From: Pegea sp. RAD2-039
Lineage: Eukaryota > Chordata > Thaliacea > Salpida > Salpidae
DNA length: 64,000 nt
Assembly: GCA_034620365.1 (NCBI GenBank)
Contig: JAQGEQ010000071.1
Location: 3,968,001 to 4,032,000 of the forward strand
Reading direction: 5' to 3'
Below, one piece after another: positions 51,601-63,600 of the stretch; positions within the stretch are counted from its first letter, which is position 1, and every line of letters starts with the position of its first letter. Made by a program: the position numbers and the translations under genes. The notes under the pieces were generated by a model that was not told the DNA's origin, did no database searches, and saw only the letters and a list, made by a program, of their open reading frames with translations.

Positions 51601-54600
51601 CGACGTGAGTCGTGTTTTCGCTACTCATAGTAGTGGTTGCCGTGGTAACGAAGGCGAGAGTGGTGGGGGTGGGTGTTGTCCAGATAGAATTGGTGAACGC
51701 GCGCGTTTCGTTGCCCAAAAAGTTCTCTTCTACGTCATAATCATCTTCAATGTTGAGGATAGAAGCTGTGGATGATGTGAAATGTTTGATTCGAACCAAA
51801 TGGACCAGTGGATACGAACAGATGGACTGGGCCAATTGTGCGGCCCCTTTACTGTTTCCAGTATTGGACAGAATGGCCATTTTACTTGCATTACCACTGG
51901 TCAGTTTGGAAAGAGTCTCAGCCAAGTGTGGAGAATCAGGAGGTACGATCTGAAGATGTTCTGTGAGTGAAGATCAATAATTGGATGTTGGGACCTTCAT
52001 TGAGATGATATTTGAAGATGCACACTCTCCATAAATATCACAAATCTGTGCCACAGCTGATACAGTGAAGTTGAGATTTTTGTCTCCCAAAGCCATAGTG
52101 ACTCCTTGAAAAAGTCTTATAGATCTTCATCTTATCAGAGCACAAATCTTGCCTGGAGTCTTTGGGACATTCCCGAAATAGAGAAGAAGACCCTTTGTGG
52201 AGTTGCCTTCGGGTAAAGTCGAGAATTTGTAAGTTAGAGGACTGAAAGAAGATCTTTCAGAGCTTTCTGGATACTTCAATCTATCTCCTTCATCTTTCCA
52301 ATCACGACATTCGAACATGACCTTTGTGACGTCATGAGAGCGTGGTCCAAGACTCTATTTCGATAACAAACCTCATCAACTACTGCTCCTCCAATATAGA
52401 AGACTCGTTGATAGTAATTTACATAATTTTCAAACTCCAAGGAGCTTCCAGGAGACTCTTTATTTTCATGAAAGAGCCAGCATTGAGAGTTGAGAAGATG
52501 ATAGGAGAGAGACACACACATAAACTCCCTTCAAATAAGATTTGAAATTTGATTCAGAATAATTCTCTCAGAATAGAAGTTTTAAATTTTTATCTATTAG
52601 CTTAGTGGATTGAAAATTTGCAAAATAAATGAATCACGAAAACTTGTTTATAAAAATTATTTGTTTTCTTGATTTATAGATTTAAATGTTTATATAAATC
52701 ATAAATTTCAGGAATAGATTCAATAGTCTCAATATGATTTTTCGAAAACTTGTTTCAAAAGCATCATGAGCAGATGGATAAATTGAATTATTTTGAAATA
52801 AATTGATGTAGTCTTCAATAAAAGAGTTAAATGGAATCAAGATGACTTAAAGAATGAGTTTTGATAACTACCAGTGTTAATAATATTATCAAAACTATTT
52901 CATTATTTTCAAGACAATAAAAAATATATTTGAAATTTATGAATGGTAATTTTGTGAAATTATATTTGTAGCTTTTCTATCTTACTAGATGAAATTATTT
53001 ATTCAATGAGTTATTATTAAGATAATCGAATTATGACGTAATAAGTAGTGAAGAAAATTATAAACATTTCTTAATTTGTTTCAAATTTGTTGTTTGGAAA
53101 TTTCATTTTAATAGATAATTATTTTTGGAGATAATATTTTTGATAAATGGAAGATTATTACACTCGTGTACACCAAGATGCTCCTAGAATATTGGACAGC
53201 CAATTACCAAAAGTGTGTCGAGTTTTCGAAACAATTCTTGACCAGAAAGAGTTTCAACTTAACCTTATTCCACTTGTAAAATCTCATATTCAAAATGGCT
53301 GTAATGAAATTATTCAAAAACGACAACAACAATTTGAACAAAAAGTAGAAATGATAAAGAAGCTAAAAGAACAGAAAGAAAAAGCAAAATCGCGTCAAGT
53401 AGTCGTTGATGGAGAAGACACATTTTATACACCAATGAATTCTTACACAGATAAAAAGAACGAAAAAACACAAAAAAAGAAATTTACCCCAAAAAGACCT
53501 AAAGTAACCCAAAAAGTAAGTTAATAAGAAGTGAGAAGTGAAAAAAAAAACATTCTTATCAAATGAAACTCAAAACTTTTTCTTTCCAGAAAAGACCTGC
53601 ACCAAAATACTTTGACTCAAGCGATGAAGAGTCGAGCGATGAAGAGCAAGATGAAATCCGGATGAAGACTTCATATGAAGATATCCTGAAGCTTCAATGT
53701 AATCCTCATATATCTACAATGATCGAAGTAATGAAACCGCCTTTAAGAGAGATCTCTGAATGCTGTAACTCAGTTAGGAGCTGGATGCAGTTGTTGGTTC
53801 CTCGGATGAGTGATGGGAACAACTTCGGGGTTGGGGTACAAAACGAAATGTTAGAATATGTCAAAAGACTTGAACTAGACAGCTGTTCTACACTTCAAGC
53901 TTTTTCTTTGTACCATTTGACTAGAGCTGAAGTTGTAGCAAGATTTTCTAGGTATCCAGGTGTACAGGATTATTGTAAAGCTTTGGAAGAGTTAGATGTT
54001 AAAGAGTTTATTCAGTTGAGACTAGTTGCTCGTCAAATGCGAAATTCTTGTTACGCTCTTCAAGATATGGTTAAAAAGAATATGGATAAGGTGATAAAAC
54101 CACGAACTGACACTTGCAATAATATGTTGGTTTGTTAGAAGAGTTTGTGTAAAAGTATGTTGACAATAAAATAAACTGATGAATATATCTGGATTTGTTA
54201 GTTAGATTCGAATTTTTATATTTCTAAAGCTGTTTTTTGGTAATTTATTTTAATTAAAAACTATCTTCACCTTGTTAAAGTGCAGTGTTCTTTACATTCA
54301 TCTAAATTAGTTCCATTTAAAATCTTTTTTGGTTTTATTTTCAAATTCTGATTTTCAAATTCATCAAAAGCTTTTGTGTAATCTAAAAGAGTTTGAAAAA
54401 AAAAATAAATTTTCTGAAGCTAACTATCTAACCATAAAATAAAGAAATGAACCTAAAGTTGTAGAAGTAAGACATACTCCTCCATAAGGAGGAAGATTAG
54501 CCTTAATATTAAAATCAGAATAACTGAATACTCTTCCATCAATACCATCTTGAGAAATGTTAATCCGAAGAAGGTAGAGGTTGCCACCAACTAAAAAGTC

Positions 54601-57600
54601 TTTATTCAGTACAACTATACTTGAAGTTACTCCAGTTGTAGTGTTTTGATCCCAAACAAGCTGAATGAGGAAGACACAAATGATAGATTTTTGTTTTTAT
54701 AGACTTCTTGAAACTTACTACTTCTTCTAAATCTTCATCACTAATCCCATCTTCATCTTGCACTGAACATCATAAAAAGTCATCAATTTGATCATCTGCA
54801 AAATCTTACTTACTTAACTTTTGATCTGAACTATGATTCGAAAGAGGAACAAATTTATATAAAGTCCACAAGTATTCAGGATGCCTATAAAGAGGACAAT
54901 TGGAGCAGACAGCGTGAAGCGCAAGCGCTTGACTCGGATTTGTCTTCTTCTTGCAATTCTCAGCACATCTATCAACAAAAAAAGTAGATCTAAAGACTCT
55001 TCGGGACCCTTACTCAATATAGAAATCCGGAGGGTCGCCTTCTTTTACGACAATCTTCTGCTGGAACTCTTGTTGATGTCTCCCTGGTTTAGTGACCACT
55101 ACTTTATAGTAGTAGTTGGTATAAAGTGTCATGGAGTTGGTGTTTAAATGAAAGATTCCTTCTCTATCAAACTTCACAGAAACTTCTTCGGACACACAAC
55201 CGCTCGACTGAAGCGGCAGAAATCTGTCAAGGCAATATGAGCACGTGACATCCGCGAAGCTGCTAACCGCGATTTACTTCTTTTCATCGAAACGTCGACA
55301 AAACCAATTAAAACTGAGACCTTTGGTCCGATTCGATACTAAGTCTGGGTCATAAGAGCTATGGAAAGCGTTCCAGGTGGCCACTCGACCAGCTCCAACC
55401 GTCCGCATGCTCCCTCCCCTAAAAAGGACCGGCAGTCAGCAACACGTCATGACGTCATAACACGTGACGTCACTTGATGTGCGCGACCAGTGGCGAAGAG
55501 ACCACGTCCATGTAAATGGCATCGCTGTGTTCCAATAACTGGTCCTCAGTTAATAGTTTCAGGTGGACCGATATTCGATAAAGACCAAGTCCAAAGGTCA
55601 GGGCTGGGATCAAAATCTCTGAGCCCTTGGATTGAAGGGCCAGACTAGCTGACGGTGTTGCTCGGTCAGCTAAAATTCCTCAAAATAGAATTTGAGTTGA
55701 GACAAAGGTCATAAACTCACCCTCAAACTTGAGTGCGGACCATTTAAATTGGACACCAGGGTAGTGAAGGCAAACGACGTTAGGTGTCGAAGTGATGACG
55801 ATTTTTTTCGATCGAAACAATTTTTTTGTGTTATCTATATTCTATCGAGAATTAAAATGTAACTTGCCGGGTTTTGAAGCTTAAAATACCGCCAACCTTT
55901 CCTTCATCCTCGATGTATATTGTCGGAAAGATACAACCGCGAGGGTTGATGGCTACCTTGACGTCCTTGTCCTCAACTGAGCCTTGGTCGCTGACACTCA
56001 CTTTAACCACAAAAACATCTTCCTGGACAAAATCGTGGCTGATTCGAATTTCGTTAGAGTCCTCGTCAGGCTTCGCGACCAGCGCCGAACAATTCGCGCC
56101 ACAAAGACGCGAACAATCGGTGTTATGGATCGAATGAAAAGCTTCTGTCCCATCCCCAAAGTCCCAGTGGACACAACCACTTTTGCCCACATACACAAAC
56201 TACACAAAAAACAATAAAATAAATGCTGTGACGTCATCAACACGCGAACCGTCAGCGTCAATTGGACAGTGTCATTGATGACGGCGACGTTGTTGTGGGT
56301 CAAGGAACGAATTTGAAATCCAGAGACTTCTTTCCAGAACTTCCGTTCAAAATGATCAAAGACCTTGATGAGAGAAATGATCTTAAGAAGACGGGATACT
56401 GTTGATGATGTAGAGACCTTGCTGATTGCTAAAGGAGGAGCTAAGATCCGATCTTCGCGAAAAAGAAGACATTCACGAGTGATGCGATGCAAGGATACTG
56501 ATCTACAGTTGAAAGATCTCTCAGAGCAGCACAAAGACACACAATCTTCTTCAGAAGAGTTTTTTACTGATCTTAAAGGAAGAGATTGTGAAAGATGAGT
56601 CCCTGCGAAGAAGTGGAAGTCCTCAGAGCAAGATGCTGTAAAAGATCATCTCAGATTTTGACTCGGATCATTTGCTGATCTTCACTTTTAGTTTTAAAAT
56701 CCACAAATGAGTCATCACTGTCCGTGTCTTCATTTACACCGCGAACCGTGATTCTGTATGACGTCACGGGCTCGAGACTTTCCACAGTGAAGTAATTGCG
56801 CTCTTTGACAATGATCTGATCCTGAAGAAGATCTGATCTTTAAAAGATCAAGATCATCACCATCACTTACAATCTGCTCTTTCTCCGTTATGTTCCCGTT
56901 CTTCTGCTTCCGGTAAACCTGCAGTAGAAGTGATGACGTCATCGATTTCTTGTCATTGTTGTCATAGCAACCTCGATAATGTGGTAATCAGCTCCTTCAG
57001 AGCGTGTCCACTCCACTTCAGCAGCAGTGTCCATGTGAAAGCCTTCTGCGATTGTCAGATTAGTCGGTTGAGGTAGCTCTGTGAAGAAGCGTTGTCATAG
57101 ATACAGTCGTCATAGCAACACTAACCACAAACGAACTTGTAAAACGATTCATCACGACTGGGAAGCTCTCTGTATCGCGATTTATCGCGTGCATCGTGAT
57201 CCTGTAGAATGAGGCAGCTTTGAGATTACTCATCAAGACCCAGTTGCTCTCGACAAGCACATTAGTCACTTCAAGATGTAGAAATATGCTGCCGAAGAAA
57301 AGCTGAACACGTGATGAGGGTTTGGTTGTCAAGGAAACCTGTAATCGTCGTTTTCTCGTCGTTCGATTCCAATCGAGAGATTGTACTCGGTTGCTAAGGG
57401 AACTACCTCCCACGTGATGTTCATCGATGTGTCTGTGACGTCATCACTCGATACGGAGAAGTTTTGAGGTGTTTCCAACTCTACAATTGAATATGTGTCA
57501 CTTAAGCGTGGTTATTTGTTGTCATGGCAACCACTGACTCGTGAAGCAGTGAACTGTGACAGGTGCGCTGTGAGTTCCATCAATTGTGTTGTTGGCGATT

Positions 57601-60600
57601 AGTATCAATTGATAAACATTTCCAGATTCCAGTTCATCCACTTCTAAAGTTGTACTGTAAACAAATCGTAGTTACCGGTCAGTGGTTGCCGGTCAGTGGT
57701 TGCAAGTTAGTGTTTGGTGGCAGGTGGTTGAAGCTCACTTCTTAGTGACCATCAATCGCTCATATGGTGATGTCTTGTTGCCTAGAAACAGCTGATACTC
57801 AGTTGCTCCTTCCACTGCATCCCATCGAACAGCGAGACTTGATGACGTCACAGATTCTCGAATAATCTCAAAATATTTGGGTCGTCGCAATCCTGAAAAC
57901 GTCACAAATCTCATGAAAGAGGATGTAGAGAAATGATCTCTCACTTGTGTACTCTTCAAGCTCAGTTTCCATGCCAACCGTACGCTTACTCGCCGCCTTC
58001 AACACGACTTGATAAAGGGTTCCATCGTCTAGATCTGGAAGAGTAAATAAAGTCCCACGGACTTCAAAAGAGGCTCTTCCTTCTTTGTTAGGAGGCCTGT
58101 AATGATCAACTAATCAGGTAAAGTCACAAGTGATGACGTCACGTCTGATGACGTCACTCACTGAAGATGTAAGAGATAGCGGACCGCAAATTCGACTGGT
58201 TTCCACTGTACCATGAACAAATTGGACCGGACCGATTGTGGAAGGACCACAAAGTCAGTGGCTGCTGACAACTCTGCGACAAGTCTCAATCTTGGACCGC
58301 AGTCCGCATCACAATCTTCGATTCTTACTTGTGACCTGCACGATGCTGCTGACGTCACTGATGACGTGGCAGTTGGTAGCAGTGACGTAGACAGTGAACT
58401 CAGTGTTGGGCGTCAAACCACCGATTTCAATCTGCAATAATCGTGTTGGTTGCTATGGTAACGAAGACGACTTGGAGGTCACTTCTGTCTTGGAGGTATT
58501 TCCGTTTCCACTAAGAAATGGGACCGACCATGACAGTTCCCCGTCCACTTGGACCATATAACTATCCGCTTTGTCCACTTGTAACCAACGCACAAAGAAC
58601 TTTTCGTTTGTGACGTCATAAGCTTCGAGCGCTTTCGGCTTCTCCAAATCTTAAAAGATTCTAATTAGTGTACCAGTGACAAATGGTCACAACTGACTTG
58701 TAAACTGGTCAAGAAGAACTGACAAACTGTCCGTGTTACGGTTGACTGCTTTCAATCGGACCGTGTACTTGATTGCAGGTTCCAGACCACCAAACACGAC
58801 GCCCGTGTAAGTGACGTTGACGCGATAGATCTTGTCGCTGTCCGTGAACAGCTGGTTGGTTTCGATACCAATACTGGTGTCAGCTGGTTGGTAAGTGATG
58901 GGAATAAAAGTGGTTTGAGGGAATTCCCCTCTTTTGTTTCTGTTTGGTCGATTTCTGTGAAAATTTCAAGTTAGAAGTCACGTGACGTGTCCAATAAAAA
59001 GTAGACTTTTGAACTGATCTTTTGGATAAAATATCTTCATCTTCTGATTGAAGAATGATCTTATCAACTAGTTCATCTTCCGATGGAAGAGTTCTTTCAA
59101 GCGAGTCTTTGTAATTTGCTTCGATCTCCACGCTTCATTACACAGATTCAACACAAAATCACCTCATTTGCATATTACTTGTAAACTTCGCTATTTCGAA
59201 CTTCACGCCATGACAACGAGAAGGATCGATCTGTGACATCTTCTAATCTTACTTGTTGAGGTCTTGGAAGCTCTTCAAAGATCACATAAAGATGAAGTTG
59301 ATTATCAAACTGTTTACTTACTTGAATGAACTTTCAATGTCTCCTGTTTGCTTTGTGTCTTACTACTCGCTGCAACCATCACAATCCTGTAACAGGTATC
59401 AGACATCAGATCTTCAAACATAAACTCCGGGTTTGGAGTTTGTTCATCGTATCTTTCAATCAGTAATTCATCTTCATTTTCATAATCCACTTCAGAATCA
59501 TCACAAGAAAGTAAAGCTAATCTGTGATTGAAATTTTTTGGGTTTTTTTAAAGATTTTCAAAAATTTCGGGATTTTTATTCCAGTTAAACTTTTAGTTTC
59601 ATTTGAAGTAAATTGTTTCTGTTTTCTTCTTGTCCTCACCAAAGTTGTTGGAAACTTTTTATATTTTTTAGATTATCTCTTTAGTTATTAATCAAAACTT
59701 CTAAAAAGCAAATAATAAAATTTTTTTTTTTCATCTCTATATTAGCAGTATCTACGTCTCTACTTAAACAAGCTCTCTGATTGGACGATACTGACTTGTA
59801 GTATTTGGATGCTGGCACTTTGGTCCAGTTTAAAGAAATTGTGCTTTCAGTAACATCAATCACTGAGAAGTTTGCAGGAGCAGGTAGCTCTGTAGAAGAA
59901 GTATTTACAAGTGAAGAGCATAAGACTTGATGTTGAACCTGTATAAACTCTTGTCTTTGATTCTAAACTTCTTGTAAATCTGTTAACTGAAACCACAGAA
60001 ATATCATAAAGTGTGTTTGGTTCCAAATCATCAAGTTCAATTTCTGTATCTGTTACATTGACTTGAGTCTCTTCTTTGTTAACTCCTGAAATTAGTCGCG
60101 TTGCTAAGCGCTCTACAGCCATCTAGTGGTTAACCTTCAGTGTACTTCACGATGTAGAAGTCTGTATCTTCTACAGGGCCCCACTGGACCAACATTGAGT
60201 TTGTTGAAACCGCTTCTGGGGCCACACTAAGCGCGCTGGGCGATTGTAATCGTGTAAAAGTGGTTAGATGAAGCGGGAAGCTTGTGGTGTCATTGTTACA
60301 AGCTGAGAAGCGAAAAGTGACGCGATAGTCGAGATTTCTTTGAAATTTTACCGGTTAGTTTGAAAGTGTAGTTGGTGGAAGGGTGAAGGGGCCATAAATG
60401 GATACTGACGGCAAAAAGTTCCTGAACTGCCGGCAAATCTGTAAATAAACCCGAATGAGTTTTGTACGATACATCGGCACTAAACTCACTTTCAGGTAGA
60501 CGAGCTTGTTGAGCGTTTTCGCGCGGATTAATTTCGACTTCAAGTCGATAAAAAGTCGCGCTTGTGACGTTTTCCCATTCCAAGTTTACGGAACTTTCCA

Positions 60601-63600
60601 ACAATGTGTCCGGGTTGATACGGAACCAATCAGGACTTCTCAACTCTGGACCACAGTCGGTTTAGGACCTACCCCAAATACCCCGAACTTACTGGTAAAC
60701 TGCCTGATCACACTGGGCTTGCTGGTCAGGTCATTATGGAACGATACAATCATAATCTCATATCCTTTGCTAGGCAACATGCGCGATAGTTCCACGCGCG
60801 TCTCACTAGTCCGGCCCTGTCCTAGCACATTGCTTGGTAACTGCTTCTCACCTGTAAGTGATGGTCATTGATGGTAGTCGATGATGACGTCACAAACCTT
60901 CGCGAAAGGCGTGTTCGACGTCTCGGTAAGTGTCGCTACATTGAAGCTTTTCATCTTTATCTGGCGGCTCAGGAACCGAACAAGTTCCAGTTTCTACTTC
61001 CGGTACTGATTGTTCGCTGACCACTAACCGGAAGTTAGAAACACGCGAAGAAGCGGACTTCGCGTCACCTGGACCAGATGTGGATTGCTGACCACTGCAA
61101 TCGAAGACCAGGATGAGATATTGAGATGCTCCAGACACTGGGGACCAGCTGATGGTCATGGACGTGTTGAAGACATCTTCATATTTTGCCTCGAAGTTAT
61201 CGGGACGCGAGAGTCCTAAAGATGAAGATGTTGAAGATCAGATCATCAGATCTTCCTCTTACTGGTTGTTTGACTCTGAGTGGTCGGAAGTCCAGTTGTG
61301 TTTAGATATCGGTGGTTCTCCGGGTACACTGTCACTGAATAGTTGGTCCCTGGTTCAAGTCCCTCAACTTTTGTCCATGTCTCAGTTACTTCATGGACAC
61401 TTTGGTTGCTGAGTGGTTCGGGATTAACCTCGACTTTGTACCAGTAAGCCATCCGGACAAATGTCCAGCAGAGGACCAAAGAAGTGTCCTGGACATATTC
61501 AGGAAGAATCTCTAACTTCGATATCTTTTCTAGTCCTTCAAGTATTAGTTTAGAGTCTGGCCCTCTGTCCACTGTCCACTTACTTGTGTACACATACTCC
61601 TTTGCAGGTAAACTGTCCGTGTCCTCATTTTTTGCTTGGATCAGAAGCGAGTGTTTGACAGCTGGGTCAAGATCTCGAAGTTTCAATTTTGTGTCTTCTA
61701 CTTCATTCTTCTGCAAAATCGAAGCTGTTACGTCATCAACACTACTACGTCATCAACACTACTACGTCATCAACACTACTACGTCATCAGCACTACTACG
61801 TCATCAACACTACTACGTCATCAGCACTACTACGTCATCATCACTATTACGTCATCAACACTACTACGTCATCATCACTATTACGTCATCAACACTATTA
61901 CGTCATCATCACTGCTACGTCATCAACACTACTACGTCATCATCACTACTACGTCATCAACACTATTACGTCATCAACACTATTACGTCATCATCACTAC
62001 TACGTCATCAACACTACTGACCCGAAAAACTTGCTGACCAGTATTGGCGTTTTCTAAAACCACTTTGTACTTGTTGACACCCTTGACTGCGGCCCATCTG
62101 ACGTCAGCAGATGATGACGTCACATTAGACACCACGATCCACGCAGGTGTGGGGAGTTCTATAAAATCATTATGACTTCATAGTTACCACGTCAGTATGA
62201 CATCACTGACTGGTCCAGAAGTCAAAGCTGACCACTTTACTGTAGGACATCTCGTCCAGGGCTGTCAGGTCCACTTGATAGTGCTGAGCAGCCTTCAAGT
62301 GTTTGAACATCACTGAAGCGTCAGTCGCGGTTCCTTGCGCCATCTGATGACGTCACTGATATATTAGCGATCAGTAAATCGAGATTGGTTGACCTTCAAT
62401 CCTTTAAACTCCCGAAGAGTCCAATTGAAGAAGATGTGTTCGTTGACAGGTTCAATCCATTCTAACTGACAATGAAAACTTGTTCGATTGATAATTTTGA
62501 TCTCGTTCGGGGCTTGCAGTCCTTTGTGGCCGGAAAATAAACTTTAATTTCCCGCCAAAAAACTACCAGCGACTCAATCGTACTTGTAACAAAAGAAACT
62601 TTTTCCGAAACATCACCGATGTCATTTCCGGTATCATCGATGCCGACGATTGTGACGTTGTAGCGGATGCCAGCATCCAAGTTCTCAATCTTTACCTCTT
62701 CATCGAGAATATTACGAAGACCTTTGGATCCATAAACAGGGGGCTTGATAAACAACTACCACCAGTTGTAGACCATTAGTAGTGGTCAGGACTGGTCCAG
62801 AGGCTCTTACTGTGTATGAAGCAGCAGTCGGGATCGGTTTCCAGACCAGTATCGCGCTTTTAGTGGTCACGTGACCTTCTGGAACTTCCACAACAGTCGT
62901 TTTCATTTCAGCTGAATAAGAATCAATTATTGAAGTTGCTATGGAGATGGAAGCGAGTTGCATCACCTGGGATCGTCTTCGCGTCCGCACAGCTCCAATC
63001 ACCAGGATCTATGGGATCAAAATGATCATTAAGGATCAAGAAGATCTTTTAAGACCTGTTTGAAATCGAAGATCAGCTTCTGGTCCGCACCGACTTCCGT
63101 TTCTAATCATCGCGCGAAACACGAATTCCATATTTGGATCTAAATCGCGAATTGTGAGCTGCGCGAAATCGATCCCGATCACAGGGATGTTGGGAAGCAA
63201 CCAAAGTTTAGATGCTTCTTCGTCATCAACGCTATCGACAACGACGCCATCAGAAGTCGCGCGCGCGCATCGCGTGTCACCGGAAGTAGAAAGTGTCAAT
63301 TGGAAGCTATTAGGATTAAAAAAGTCTTCTGCTCCTAGGAATCATTGGGACTTACCCATCTGGATCACCTGGGATCTTCCATTTGAGTCTCACAGAAGTT
63401 GGGAAGATTTTGACCACTTCGAGATCTTCAATTTGAGAAAGATCAGAATCTGAGAGAAGGAGATGATGAAGAGTGGGATTAGAGGAAGATCAGGACCTGT
63501 TTCGTTGCATACAGTTTCTGTGATTGATCTGTCTAATCGTGACAACAAATAATCTGCATCTTCTCCTAATTGAGACACAAAATCTTTGTAATGAAGATTG

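Larger units (their letters stand above)
52100..55810 (-). other. Polycystin gene: REJ module interrupted by a PAN/Apple domain
   Basis: REJ landmarks in order are VVCLHYPGVQFKWSALKFE, GGSMRTVGAGRVATWNAFHS then SYDPDL, FLPLQSSGCVS, ALHAVCSNC, LPPYGGVCLTSTTL and, after an interruption, VMFECRDWKDEGD. The last two are normally a few residues apart. Between them lie exons 54271..54382 and 52372..52528, encoding DECKEHCTLTREFMCVSLSY and NSQCWLFHEN, a PAN/Apple Cys pattern. The REJ module carries the mechanical/ligand part of polycystin-1 outside the cell. Confidence 0.8.

Noticed and set aside
61484-62057. Three overlapping plus-strand open frames (122-178 codons) rich in repeated SSTLLRHQHYYV
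   Set aside because: They are the translation of the 17-bp minisatellite in its three frames; the real gene is on the other strand and this stretch is mostly intron.
62743-62811. Suspected frameshift within the second FN3 repeat of the polycystin gene
   Set aside because: A 55-nt intron (donor TACACA|GTAAGAG, acceptor GGTAG|TTG, 62756-62810) restores the frame and gives a normal FN3 C-strand.
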